Position numbers and translations under genes: made by a program. Positions 40,926-51,989 of a DNA stretch of 64,000 nucleotides are shown here, one piece after another. The DNA lies in the NCBI GenBank assembly GCA_030340625.1, contig JAOPHQ010005765.1:1-64000 (forward strand). Direction: 5' to 3'. Every line of letters begins with the position of its first letter. The stretch's first letter is position 1. The notes under the pieces were generated by a model. The model did no database searches. It was not told the DNA's origin and worked only from the letters and a program-made list of their open reading frames with translations. Source of the stretch: Merluccius polli (taxonomy: Eukaryota; Chordata; Actinopteri; Gadiformes; Merlucciidae).

Positions 40926-41400
40926 TATTGGTCGGGGAGATTGGTGTGCGTTTCATCTGATGCGTGCCTGAACTCAGCACCTCCTTTCATCTGCACGCAC
41001 ATGTAAGTGGTAATCAGGGAGAGGAGATTGGTGGAGGTGGTGGGAGAGTTCAGGGATCACCGAGACACGTTGCGTAACGGCTTTCTGAAAGCCGTCATTC
41101 CAAAGGCATTCTCAGCATCAAGTTCGTTGGAAATATTCAAAGCTTCTCTACTAAAAAAAAAACCAAAACGATTGTTGTCAGATGTGTGCCACTGAACCGA
41201 AGATAAATAGCGAGATATTGCTGAAGCGCTTATTTTAGCGAAGATTACAACCCTATAGGGGGAGTTGAGGACTGGAATGATGCATGGTCTATACGTAGGA
41301 GGACCGCTCGTCTCTCTGGCGTGAGGTGAGGTAATACCCGTAGGTCTCGTTTTCGGTTCGATGGCACCGTTAAAGGGAACCGGGGAAAACAAAGACGCCG

Positions 41401-41459
41401 TGTGCCAAACATCAGAATGATCCTTCAGAATCTGACGGATCATTCCGGTGTTTGGCACA
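41401..41459. repeat. 59-nt imperfect hairpin
   Basis: TGTGCCAAACATCAGAATGA on the left pairs with TCATTCCGGTGTTTGGCACA on the right, with few mismatches and a very short loop. Confidence 0.8.
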
Positions 41460-41469
41460 AAGCGACAGC

Positions 41470-41510
41470 TTTACTATCCTCAGTCTGATGATCAGACTGA
41501 GGATAGTAAA
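41470..41510. repeat. 41-nt perfect hairpin
   Basis: 19-bp arms (TTTACTATCCTCAGTCTGA and its exact reverse complement) around TGA, ten bases after the previous hairpin. Confidence 0.88.
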
Positions 41511-41514
41511 TCTG

Positions 41515-42170
41515 TCACACGCAGGAGAGTTATGGTGGCACTTCAGGAGATATCAGCCAAACATCTTTTTCCATTTTTTTCCTTTCTTTTATTCTTTTCT
41601 TTTCTTTTCTTTTTTAAATACATCAGTTGGTTAAAAAATAAATTAAACGCTTTTGACGGTAACCGTATTTTTCATGGATTCTCTCGGTTATCGCAAGCTT
41701 TCAGCACGTTTCAGGTTCTCCGTTCGAGATGTCTGTTGTCTGGGATGGGTTCTTTTTAAACTGCACATAAAGAAAGTTGTGTCTGACAATGTGACATTTC
41801 TTCAGGTTTTAACAAAGAGAGAGAGAGAGAGATCCGGCTGTACCTGCGATACTCACAAGACAATAATGACTACAAGAAAAGAAAAGAAACCAACATCGCC
41901 GGCAAGGTCAGCCTTCGCCACGTACACAAATATATTATTACGGAAAAGAAAATGGATATATAAAAAAAAAACTGTGAAAAATGGGCATTTGAATGCTGCT
42001 TTCCAGCTGAAATTCGATAGCCTATAGTGTCGTCTGGAGCGGAGAATTTGAATTGCGTGACCCGCCTGGCCGGTGCATACTGCGCCATCATTCTCTTTGA
42101 AGATTTATGCATGCAAACCTTGGCATGCGACAAGCCACGCTCTGCCTCCCAGAATGTGACAGACGTGAAA
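41515..42170. other. intergenic, no gene supported
   Basis: Contains TTATGCATGCAAA (octamer-like) near 42105; otherwise unremarkable. Confidence 0.4.
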
Positions 42171-42174
42171 TGAA

Positions 42175-42234
42175 TGGAGGAGGAGGAGGAGGAGGAGGAG
42201 GAGGAGGAGGAGGAGGAGGAGGAGGAGGAGGAGG
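42175..42234. repeat. (GGA)n microsatellite
   Basis: About 20 GGA units; gives poly-Gly, poly-Glu and poly-Ser frames that are not genes. Confidence 0.96.
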
Positions 42235-42239
42235 CCACA

Positions 42240-43320
42240 GCATCCCAAGCCCAAGACCCCCTGAGAAAAAAGAAAAAATACCATTACTCCATCCAAACGT
42301 CTCCCGATTTCCAAAATGCAAAGCGTGTCTCGCGTTCTCCACAGCGCTCATTACAGCGGCCGCATAATGAAAGGCGATCGGACCGCTTTCGGTGGGGCGC
42401 GGGGGGGGATTCGGGTCCAGGCTTCCTTCGCTGCTCATTTTGTTCCTAACGCATCAATCTTTAATTATACGGCGCAAAGGCTGTGGGGAGCGACCAAACG
42501 TGTGCAACAAGTGGAGTGAATCACAGCACCGGCAGAACGCCATGCGGCCCCTCTCTGACCAATAGGCCGCAAGCGCAACGCGAATCGGAAAAATAACGGA
42601 CGACAAATTCGAATAGACAACCGTAAAGGGAGAGTTTGTCTCATGAGGGCGGACGTTTAACTTTAACACACTTACCAGAATAAGCAAACAACTGATTAGC
42701 CGACTAAAAAAAATAAATACATGCATTTATTTATTTATTTATACAAAAGTACAAATTGCTAGGGAGTCTGTTTTAGTTGGTCCCCGAAGTGCTAAGGCTG
42801 GAAAAAATAAAAATAAAAGCACAATTGTGCAACATAAACCCTGAAGCTACGTCCAAATCCGGTTAAGCGTAGTGCTACTGGTAGCGCTCCAGATGCCTCT
42901 GCTGTCCAGACTCTGTAGGAGATTTAAGAAGCTGTGCTTTAGATTTATTTATTTTTATTACTATTACCGGGTAAAATGTTATGAGACCATGAGAGTGAAC
43001 CGCAATCCCAGTGAAACACGTGTGTCTCATGTCCTTGACATGTTTAGGTTCTCCCTGCACAGTCAATTACACAGAGGGCCACATCGTATATATATTAAGT
43101 GGTTGGGCTTGTTCCATGTGTTTCTTTCTAACCTACGAGCTCCCAGTCTGGACATTGGGCGCACATCAAAGGAAGCCTCGCCGCAGCGGTAGGAGAGGAT
43201 GTGTTTTATATTACAGAACATATAAGGGCGCCCTCCGGACGGCCGTGTTTAAAACTACAGAACAGATATTATTGATCGGCCTCAACGTCATGTGGTGTTT
43301 CTGTAAGAGCCGGACAGCGT
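42240..43320. other. intergenic, no gene supported
   Basis: A CCAAT box (ACCAATAGG) near 42560 in moderately CpG-rich sequence is the only motif noted. Confidence 0.4.
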
Positions 43321-43321
43321 T

Positions 43322-43338
43322 AGTGTGTGTGTGTGTGT

Positions 43339-43369
<31 letters not shown>

Positions 43370-43370
43370 A
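43322..43370. repeat. (TG)n microsatellite
   Basis: Two TG runs split by a single TC. Confidence 0.94.
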
Positions 43371-43539
43371 GCGCGTGCACAAATGTGTATGTGCGTGCAT
43401 GGACAAATCGTAACCGATGACTTGTCTTTATTTCCTGTATTGTACAATACTTTTGTACAAGAGTTTTCATAATAATCTATGTATGCATTTAGAAATTGGT
43501 CTACGCATTTACAGATCTATGTTTTACACATTTACAAAT

Positions 43540-43695
43540 CTGATTACGCACACACAGATTCTTGATCAGCACACACGGATTCGGAATACACATTTGGGGA
43601 TTCATGTAGGCATGCACAAATATCAGCATGCATTTAGAGATTATTTTACACTGTTTTAATCTGATTACGCACACACACGGATTGAGATACAGATA
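43540..43695. repeat. degenerate tandem repeat
   Basis: TCTGATTACGCACACACA occurs at about 43540 and 43662, with ATTTACAGATCT/ATTTACAAATCT/CACACGGATTC variants between. Confidence 0.5.
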
Positions 43696-43752
43696 CACGA
43701 CTCTCCACTCACATACATGGTCTTGTTTCTGCAAAAACTGTACATAGCAAGC

Positions 43753-43755
<3 letters not shown>

Positions 43756-43834
<79 letters not shown>
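43756..43834. repeat. (TG)n microsatellite
   Basis: About 38 uninterrupted TG units. Confidence 0.96.
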
Positions 43835-43838
<4 letters not shown>

Positions 43839-43979
43839 GGTGTACTACTGCTACATCTGTCTTACATCCCAGGATAAGACAGCAGCATCTCTGGAAGGGT
43901 GCAGGGTGAACTTGTGTGTCTCCGTCTCCTCTGGTCTGTGAAGCCTTTATCTAATCTGACTTATACTGCGTCACATGCC

Positions 43980-44124
43980 CCCCCCCCCACACACACACAC
44001 ACACACAAACACACATACACACAAAAGACACACATGCACACACAAAATACACATACACATAACATACACAAAAGACACATACGGCACACACCACATACAC
44101 ACACAAAAAGACACACATACAAAT

Positions 44125-44205
<81 letters not shown>

Positions 44206-44206
44206 T
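43980..44206. repeat. (CA)n array with CACAAAAGACACA variants
   Basis: C10 run, then imperfect and pure CA blocks, e.g. ACACAAAAGACACACATGCA. Confidence 0.93.
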
Positions 44207-44329
44207 GTCACCTGCACCCTAATCAGGGAAGAAGAATCCATACTGCATCCGCACACCATCCATCCCCCTCCTAAACAGTTCATAAAGCTGTCTGAAGTTC
44301 AACGTCTCACTCTTTGAGACCTCACCTGC

Positions 44330-44410
44330 GAGCAGGGGCGAGGCTAGCCCATTTTTAGGGGTGCTGAAGCACCCCTAAAAACAGGCTCAGCACCCCTAAA
44401 ACTTGGGTAA
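44330..44410. repeat. hAT-like transposon terminus
   Basis: CAGGGGCGAGGCTAGCCC looks like a hAT 5' end, followed by the snapback TTTAGGGGTGCTGAAGCACC and a direct CAGCACCCCTAAAA copy. A diverged inverted match (TGCTCAGCACCCCTAAAGC) lies at 50708-50727. Confidence 0.6.
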
Positions 44411-44836
44411 GAAATGTTATTCTAAAAATTGTGTTTGTCTTTGACAGGGTTAAATAATGTCCAAAACATACTCCGTAGTTTGTGGTTTAAAATGTATATG
44501 TTAAGGACGAAAATGAAAACATCCCCGCTTAGCAAATGGTATCATCCTCTTCTCACCCCTCCTTCTCGGCGTCCAGCGCGACTCACGCAGAGTGAGATCT
44601 GTTTAGTTGTAGTGTTGTGAATCAACTCAGTAAGTGCTCCAAAGCTGTCTCACACTTCTTTCCTTTTACCGAGAGTTGTTCCGATTCCGATACCATATCG
44701 GTGAGTGCTGGAGTCCAGGCACCGTTTACCAGTTAGCTCTGTTAGCCCGGTTAGCTCCGTTAGCGCCATTAACGTAATTTACATACTTTATTTACGTTAT
44801 TTACGTAAGTTATTTACGTAAGTTACGTTATTTACG

Positions 44837-45672
44837 CAGGGTTGCCAACTTTGGGACTTTGGCTGGAGTGAGACTCTAAAATATTAGTGTGAGCTGCGAA
44901 TTTTTCGGACAACCCTAACCCTAATTTTTTTTTTTTACAAAATAGTCCTCGTTTACTTAGTAATAAACCCTCATTTATGAAAAAAAAAGTTAAAGAATGG
45001 AAACGCTTTTTCAAAATGTACAATTAATTTATTGATTGTACTATTACAAAATAAAGACAGGCATCTTAAATAAAGACAGAGAAATTTATAAAAATCTTCC
45101 CCAACCCGGGATTTGAACTCAGGCCGCCCGCATGGCATGCAGTGACACTACCGCTGCACCACCGTTAACATGTGACAATTTGCCGCAAACAAGCAAACTT
45201 GTTAAGTGCACATCGCATCAATAGAATGAGATCGGTAATAATACAATCCACCACCCCCGTGCCTTTTATTTACAACTTGACTACTGTCCAGCAAGTTGAC
45301 GTGACAATGAGGGCGCCCCAGCGCCGACTCCACTAACCTGACATGGAAATGAGCGGTAGTCTAGAAAACTGGCGAGTTTTGTTTTGAGTTTAGTTTTTAG
45401 TTTTTTTTTTGAGGGCGCGCTCGTGCGCCCTCACATAGATTGCGCCCTGGGCGGTCGCCCACATTGCCCATCGGTAAAACCGGCCCTGGGTGCGTGGTTT
45501 TCAGCGAATCAACGATCAGAGAATACTGCCGTGATCACTTGTAGGTAGGCAGATGTTACAGCTGTTAGTCTGCTCCCGCAGAAAATGAACGGGAGGATTT
45601 TTTATTTTGGCGTGACATTTCTTGCCTGTGCGTGACAGCGTGAGATTGATGGTGAAAGCGTTGGCAACCCTG
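44837..45672. mobile_element. hAT-like nonautonomous element, 836 bp
   Basis: Inverted ends CAGGGTTGCCAAC and GTTGGCAACCCTG. The flanks ATTTACG and ATTTACC look like a target duplication, but the array itself repeats this word. A second terminus, CAGGGCCGGTTTTACCGATG on the minus strand ending at 45488, suggests a nested element. No transposase. Confidence 0.8.
45096..45165 (-). other. tRNA-Gly(GCC)-like sequence, probably SINE or pseudogene
   Basis: Minus-strand reading GGTGGTGCAGCGGTAGTGTC gives an A-box-like start; TGCCATGCGGG holds a GCC anticodon position; GAGTTCAAATCCCGGGTTGG gives the B box. The acceptor stem does not close well, so it is unlikely to be a working tRNA gene. Confidence 0.6.
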
Positions 45673-46194
45673 ATTTACCTAATTTACGTAAGTTACAACT
45701 TACGTAATTTGCGTAAGTTACGTAATTTACGTAACTTACGCAAATTACGTAAGTTATTACGTAATAACTTACGTAATTTGCGTACGTTATTTACGTAATA
45801 ACTTACGTAATTTGCGTAACTTACGCAATTTACGTAACTTACGCAAATTATGTAAGTTATTACGTAATAACTTACGTAATTTGCGTAAGTTACGCAATTT
45901 ACGTAAGTTACGCAATTTACGTAAGTTATTACGGAATAACTTACGTAATTTGCGTAAGTTACGCAATTTACGTAAGTTACGCAAATTACGTAAGTTATTA
46001 CGTAAATAACTTACGCAAATTACGTAAGTTATTACGTAAATAACTTACGCAAATTACGTAAGTTATTACGTAATAACTTACGTAATTTGCGTAAGTTATT
46101 TACGTAATAACTTACGTAATTTGCGTAAATAACACGTAATTTGCGTAACTTACGTAAATTGCGTAACTTACGCAATTTACGTAAGTTATTTACA

Positions 46195-46285
46195 AAATTG
46201 TGTTAAAGGGTAGTTTTTGGTCGTAACGGTTATTTTTAGCGCAATTCGGCGATGACGTCACATGAGTGAGACGTGGTGGAAGTAG
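46195..46285 (+). repeat. left inverted repeat of the two-gene element
   Basis: TTATTTTTAGCGCAATTCGG then CGATGACGTCACATGAGTGA. The reverse complement of 50243-50345 has TATATTTTAGCAGTTCGCG and TGACGTCACATGGGTGAGAC in the same order, with a ~28-bp extra block. The CRE-like TGACGTCA sits just ahead of the P2RX7-like first exon. Confidence 0.6.
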
Positions 46286-46306
46286 CCTCAGCCTTGTACT
46301 AGAACT

Positions 46307-46462
46307 ATGGCGTCTAACTGGGATGAGGAAGAGGTGGCAAGACCCACAAATAACATTTATGATGGCCCACAGCCATATAATTTCGAACCGGTCAGAAGTG
46401 AGAGGGCGAATGAGAGCCGATGGCCGTCAAAGACAATGAAATGCATGGTCAGAGGAGAATGA
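46307..46462 (+). CDS. P2RX7-C-terminal-like gene, 5' exon (partial)
   Basis: ATG at 46307 opens MASNWDEEEVARPTNNIYDG followed by PQPYNFEPVRSE. A PxPYxFEP motif near the N-terminus is typical of fish P2X7-C-terminal-like small proteins. The frame stops at about 46462; how it joins the next exon is not resolved. Confidence 0.55.
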   Translation: MASNWDEEEVARPTNNIYDGPQPYNFEPVRSERANESRWPSKTMKCMVRGE

Positions 46463-46639
46463 GTGGAGAGTTGGCGAAGTGTGCTGGTCAGTCGCTAGCT
46501 ACCATTTAGATCGCAGCAACGAGCGCTGGAGCGGTCTATGAACAGCAGTGCATACAATAACACTTTTTTCCCCATCAGGGTACTGCTTACCGGGAGAGGG
46601 AGAGAGTAGTAAGCGTGTCTGTGTGGGCGGTGTCGTCCC

Positions 46640-47129
46640 ATGGAAACTGTGGTGGAGAGCTTGTGCTGTAGGGAAGTGAGTGCGTTTTGGTCGCTGGTCG
46701 AGGAGCTCACCCCGCGGCCATCAGATGTAACGTGCCTAACTCAGCATCCAGGATTTGAGGCATGCTGCCTGAATCCGTTTGTGCTAAAGATAGCCTACTC
46801 ACATTTCAGGCAGGATCATGGTCCCCTTCAAGCCAGCAGGCACGAGTATGTTCATTGTTTATGTTTACTTTACCATTACTAGACTAGAGATGTGTTGCAT
46901 AAACATGCATGACAAACAGGTATACAATTAAGTTTCCAACCTACTTATCCCTAGGCAATACCGGTACACAGCGTACAGGCAGGCTATACGCTGGGCTTAT
47001 GGCGTTCTCGGTGTTCATAGAAGGAAGCCTCTACCCTCCTGTCTGGTTTCAACCATCAGGCAACAATTTCAGAGTGGTGATGAGACCCATCATGGCTTTC
47101 AATGGCCTCGTTTGGATGACAATGAATAA
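46640..47129 (+). CDS. P2RX7-C-terminal-like protein, two spliced exons
   Basis: Exon 46640-46845 (donor CACGA|GTATG) joins exon 46955-47129 (acceptor CCCTAG|GCAAT) exactly in frame, giving 126 residues: METVVESLCCREVSAFWSLV, then CLTQHPGFEACCLNPFVLKI, then YRYTAYRQAIRWAYGVLG and HRRKPLPSCLVSTIRQQF to the stop. These are landmarks of the cysteine-rich cytoplasmic C-terminal domain of P2X7 receptors. No transmembrane or ATP-binding part is present. The upstream CLCGRCRP, at 46619-46639, belongs to the same domain but is preceded by an in-frame TAA, so the true start is uncertain. Stand-alone versions are common in fish; their function is unknown. Confidence 0.75.
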
Positions 47130-47159
47130 AAACCATATTGGCACAACATGAATAAAATC

Positions 47160-48230
47160 AAGTATTTTTCAGTTCAAGAATTATGTCATGCTTGTTCTGT
47201 TGTGATCGCTCAACGGCCCTTAAAATGTGATAAAATACACAGAACACGTACATTCCAATGAAACAATTTATTAGTTTATCCCAAGTATATTACTGAACAA
47301 AGAGACAGGTTGGAAAGTTCCTGATAAAGTAAACAAATCTCAAAAAATGGTTAGGCACAAAAAAAATCAACATGTATAAGTGTGGTCAACATGTAATAGT
47401 GTGGTCTTACCTGAGGGTCAGCTCTCTCTCACACACACACACACACTAATATGCATGCATACATACATGCAGTGATATCAAAAGCACATAGAGCAAGACC
47501 CAAGACAAAAGCACACAAGAGGTCCTTTTCGGGTTATCATTCCTTACTCCCTTTCCTACTAATACTACAAGGAATTATGGGGAAAAGTGTCAAATGGAGA
47601 TGTAAAGGGAGCATTTTGCAACATTTCCTTGATTGTAATCTTGTGCGAAAATCAGAATCCGAAAAGGACCCGTAGACAAGGCACTACCAGGTACAATGAT
47701 TGGTAAGCTATGTTGAATTATATAAAAGACATTTCATGCAAACAAAAGAAATAAAACCACAGCACACACAATGAGCAGCAGGCAGACATGCAGCATGCAG
47801 AACCCCTTGCAAAACCACATGGGGTACAGTGACACAAGACAGGCACAAGAGCAGCAAGGTCCCACCACCAACAACTAAGTAAAAAAAACAAAGCAATAAA
47901 CAGCACACAAAGAGAAAACATAACATGCAGCATGCAGAAAACCACCACCAAGCCGTTGCTAGCTAACTGCTGGTTCTGCATTAGCCAGTTTTATGCTGTA
48001 AAATATTTCTAGGGAGACTATGTATCGCAATAACAATTAATGTCTGTTTGAATCTGTCCAATGCCTAAACTTGAATTCTAAATTCAGTTTATATAACAGC
48101 TTTGGACTTGGATGTAGATCATATCCATACTGTCAAGTACAATCTGTCTTGTATCTAGTTAAACTTTCAACTTTGTGGGCATTTATCACACCCATAATTA
48201 ATTGGTATTTTGCATAAATGTAACTCTATG
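47160..48230. other. spacer between convergent genes
   Basis: AT-rich. Short (CA)n at 47431. GCATGCAGAACC and ACATGCAGCATGCAGAAAAC near 47790 and 47925 form a local duplication. Further exons of the minus-strand gene may be hidden here but none could be shown. Confidence 0.4.
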
Positions 48231-48239
48231 AATGATAAA

Positions 48240-50023
48240 TGTTTAAAGGTATTGGTTGGGATATGTGAGCATTGGAGCACATTGTGGGATCCGAAATACG
48301 AGACACCATGTTCCTGTGGAGCATTGGCTGGTTTTGCCAGAAACGTTGGTAGCCACATGATGCACAGACCTAGATATGTAAAAAAGAAAAAGAAAAGAGT
48401 AATCAACAGTATATCAGGTTTCAATATAGAGTAAGTACGGTACATTACTGGTCAAATGTTTTCAATGAAACACACATGACCAGTAGTGTATAACACTCAA
48501 ATATGATGGCATCATAAACCCACAGCCTAAAGCCTGGTACATACTGTACATTGTAAATTAACTGGCAAGACAAATTTGAATGTGGGCAGACAGTCAGGGC
48601 TATCAAATTTTAATTAGATATTCTGATTTTCTAATCAGATATGGCCTGCTGTGTATACAAAACCTACTATCCGACTTCTCACAACAGGCCGGACAGAGGG
48701 CAAACAGGCTCATGAGCACCTCTTGGCAAACAATGAATTTGTCAATGCCACTACAACAAAAAAGAGAGGGGGGGGGGAATTCAATTCTACCAGATACACA
48801 AAAAGGAAAATGCAAAGTTGGTCTATGTTGGCTTTAAATTATCTCACTTTTGGTGGGGGTCACAGGTGTGAGATGGCTCCTCCTCACACAATTCCTCCTC
48901 ATCCTCAGACATATGTCCTCCAGGCACCCACGATGAATCGCTGATGACAGACGGATCATCTTCATCATCGGTCTGTTCAGGACTAGTGAGGGGGGGGAAG
49001 TTTGGGTCTGTGTCCCCACACTGACCATCTTGGGCTTCAGGTTCACCTGCACAGCTGTGGCAGAGGGAGTAAACATACCCAAACATATGACAATCATGGC
49101 AAATCTACGTGGTTATGTTTTGACGTAGGCTATGTATTAATTTCATCAATGTGTATGGAAATGTCCTGTATGCATAGATTTTGTAAACGTATGTTTTAGA
49201 CAGCATATCGACCACCCAAAATACCCAACATTTACCGTGAGACCTTCCACGGGGCTTCACATGCACTGTGTCCCAGTGTCACAAGTGGAGGGCAAGGGGT
49301 CATTCACGTCGACACTGTCCGCGGTCTCCTGCTGTGCAGCATCGATCAACATCTTGCGCAAACAAATTCAAAAGGGTCAGCGACACAGTCACGTTAAATA
49401 CATATGAAAGAGAACCGTAATAGTCAAACACACACGCGCTGTTGTGAAAGCCGCTTGACGATCACCAGTGGTCCAAACAAACACTAGCCATGGTGCTTTC
49501 TAGTTAGATACGACAAGCTTTTGGACATTTACTTCAGGACAATTTAGTTTTGGCTCATATTCATGAATCACGAAATGTGCTTTTCTAATCTCAGACTGAT
49601 CATGACTGTAGTGGAGGCGGTGTCAGAGGGAACACAGTATGTAGTATGCACAGGGTTGGCTAACGCGCAGATAAACAGTACATGCATCATCATGAGGCTT
49701 ACCGTAGCATCTCTGCTTTCTTGGTGCCTCTCGGTGTGGTAGCGGCAGGCAGAGAGGTGCTGTGCAGACGGCCCGGTGGTCGGTTCAGCTTCGCCAGCCT
49801 CTCGGTCTTCAACCCGAGTGATACCATTCTGGCATCCCCTTCGTCGTAGTCCTCCTTGAAATGCGCGCTGCAAATCCTGGTATTGGCGGTGACGGAGGTC
49901 ATTGAAACATGTGCCCGCCTAACTCGGACAAAGTGGACCCACTGTCGAAGGGTTGCCTTGTCCTTCGGGAAGCCATGGAGCTGTGTCCAGTTTACAACCG
50001 GCACAAGCACAGTAGCCCGGCAT
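48240..50023 (-). pseudogene. THAP-domain gene of a fish transposon-like family, degraded
   Basis: Four minus-strand exon pieces in order. 49703-50023: MPGYCACAGC, then after a +1 frame change LHGFPKDKATLRQWVHFVR and RICSAHFKEDYDEG, a C2CH THAP zinc finger; donor GTAAGC. 49236-49352: MLIDAAQQETADSVDVNDPL and PSTCDTGTQC, then broken by two extra bases; donor GTAAAT. 48848-49054: VQVNLKPKMVSVGTQTQT, then after a C8 run TSPEQTDDEDDPSVISDSSW. 48369 leftwards: VCASCGYQRFWQNQPM, a CxxCG...SQP box. THAP proteins bind DNA and several are transposase-derived. At least three frame breaks make an active product unlikely. Confidence 0.75.
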
Positions 50024-50039
50024 TATACCGGTTCGGTAT

Positions 50040-50235
50040 CTATCTAGCTATCTACGCTATCTGTCTATGCTATGCTATCTGGCTATCTCTCTCTATGTAT
50101 CTATTTATCTATCGTTCTATGCTGTCTATCTATCTGTCTATCTATCTCTCTCTCTATCTAGGCTATATATATGTATTTATCTGTATAATCTGCTGAACAA
50201 TCTCTTACTAGTCTCTCTCTACTCGTCTCTCTCAA
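50040..50235. repeat. TATC/TCTA-rich low-complexity tract
   Basis: CTATCTATCTGTCTATCTAT-type run, about 190 bp, in the putative promoter of the THAP gene. Confidence 0.85.
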
Positions 50236-50242
50236 TGGTCTC

Positions 50243-50345
50243 ACGGCGGGCTTTGGTCTGCCGTCTCACCCATGTGACGTCATGCAATGCATTGTGGGGG
50301 AAATGAGAATCAATCGCGAACTGCTAAAATATAGACGGCTAAAAA
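50243..50345 (-). repeat. right inverted repeat of the two-gene element
   Basis: Reverse complement of the left arm at 46195-46285, including TGACGTCACATG and the TATTTTAGC...TTCG block. It lies just upstream of the THAP start, mirroring the other side. Confidence 0.6.
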
Positions 50346-50349
50346 ACAA

Positions 50350-50599
50350 CTTTTTTGTATTATATAACGTTTTGTGATACCCAACAACATCAAATACAAT
50401 GAATAACAGTTTAAATGTGTATTACCAACAAGCAAATGCGCAAATTCATTAGAAAATTAAACCTGCACCACGGCCTTTAAATGTTTTTCTTTTGCTGTAT
50501 TCATTCATGTTTTACAGAGGATTTAACCTGAACCAGGCTTTGCAACAATAATAATCACATCACATTCATGGGGGCATAGTATATACTAACTCCTAGCGT

Positions 50600-50646
<47 letters not shown>

Positions 50647-51034
50647 ATAGTTATTTTTCAATAGACATATTTTTTGTTTTTGTGTGGTGGCAGTGGGGCT
50701 CATTGGGTGCTCAGCACCCCTAAAGCTCTGACCCTACCCATATGGAAAAGGTATAGACAAATTATACACGATTTTAATATGTTTTAGCTGAATCCTGGAA
50801 GATTTTTATATGACAGTGAAACCAGGTACAAGATCCTTGGTAAATCTGTGTAGCATGAAACATATAAAACTTTGTAACCTGTAAGGGCTATATAAGACAC
50901 TGATTCCACATACAATATCCTTACAAGTGTGGGAGAAAGTTCATTTTCAACACATAATCATAGAAATGGTTTGATTGTTTGCTTGAACATGATTGCTGTG
51001 TTGTTTGTGTATGAGAATGAGAGATAAAAGTATG

Positions 51035-51129
<95 letters not shown>

Positions 51130-51785
51130 TGAGAGTGTGTGAAGAGAAGAGAGAGCTTGCTTGAGTTGGTCAACCATGGCGAAAACACAATAATGCAAAT
51201 ATTGTATTGTAGCAACCTTATAAAACATAAAATATAGAACTGTCAACACCTCTTCCACTGATATAGCACATCTTACATGCTGTAAAAAGTGTATTTGAAA
51301 ATTCCCAATTATTACACAGGTCTATATTGACTTGCAATATTCAAAAAAACAACTATACACTTTTCTCTTCTTTCACATGCCTCAGCTGACTAAGGTCATG
51401 TCACTTTATTAAAAAAATATGAAATTGTATGCAAAATTGTTAATTACTACATGTATTTAATTGTATTTAATTACAGTAATGCTATATATCAGAGACATGG
51501 GTATTACAATTTAATTGAATATCAGCAATAGCAACAGATTAAGTGACCATGTTGACAATTATAATTCATTCCATCATTTACAGTAATACGTTTTCAGTAA
51601 GCGACACACAATCGATCTTGACTGTGTACATTGGATATACATATATATAAAATATCACACACACACACACACACACACACACGTGTATATACGTTAATAA
51701 ATAATTAATTGTTAATAGTTTGCATGTTACAAGGTTGGCTAGTTAATAACTAACATTTAAAAAAAAAAAAATCGTTTCCACCGGA
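50350..51785. other. intergenic with microsatellites
   Basis: (TG)n at 50603-50642 and a long (TG)n at 51036-51126, then (CA)n at 51657-51682. The hAT-like end at 50690-50735 is the only mobile remnant noted. Confidence 0.6.
51036..51126. repeat. (TG)n microsatellite, about 45 units
   Basis: Uninterrupted TG run, the longest in the window. Confidence 0.97.
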
Positions 51786-51989
51786 AGCGATCACATATTT
51801 GATTTTGTAGTATTTGCGAGCACTTCCTGTTCAGACAGAGCAGACCTGAGCCGAGGAGAAGAGCGGGAAAATAATTGACCGGAGGATAACACACTGCGCA
51901 ATTGAGTTGTGAATGTAAGTAGTCAACATAAAATGTGCTTGAATGTTTGTTTCTGGTAGTTCAACGTGTTTTTAAGACGGACAAAGTGA

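Larger units (their letters stand above)
44775..46190. repeat. strand-symmetric TACGTAA satellite-like array, split by an insertion
   Basis: Outside 44837-45672 the sequence is almost wholly made of TTACGTAA, GCGTAAGTTA, AATTTACG and their reverse complements. Since the units are self-complementary, both strands give the same open frames of RNLRKL repeats. Palindromes of 20 bp and more recur throughout. Confidence 0.92.

Noticed and set aside
45096..45165. Functional tRNA-Gly gene
   Set aside because: Acceptor stem does not pair well and it sits in a mobile element; kept only as a tRNA-like sequence.
45787..46009. RNLRKL repeat peptide as a real protein
   Set aside because: Appears on both strands because the array is self-complementary; no start context or coding signature.
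45681..46190. CRISPR array
   Set aside because: No unique spacers; the repeats are contiguous and the DNA is vertebrate.
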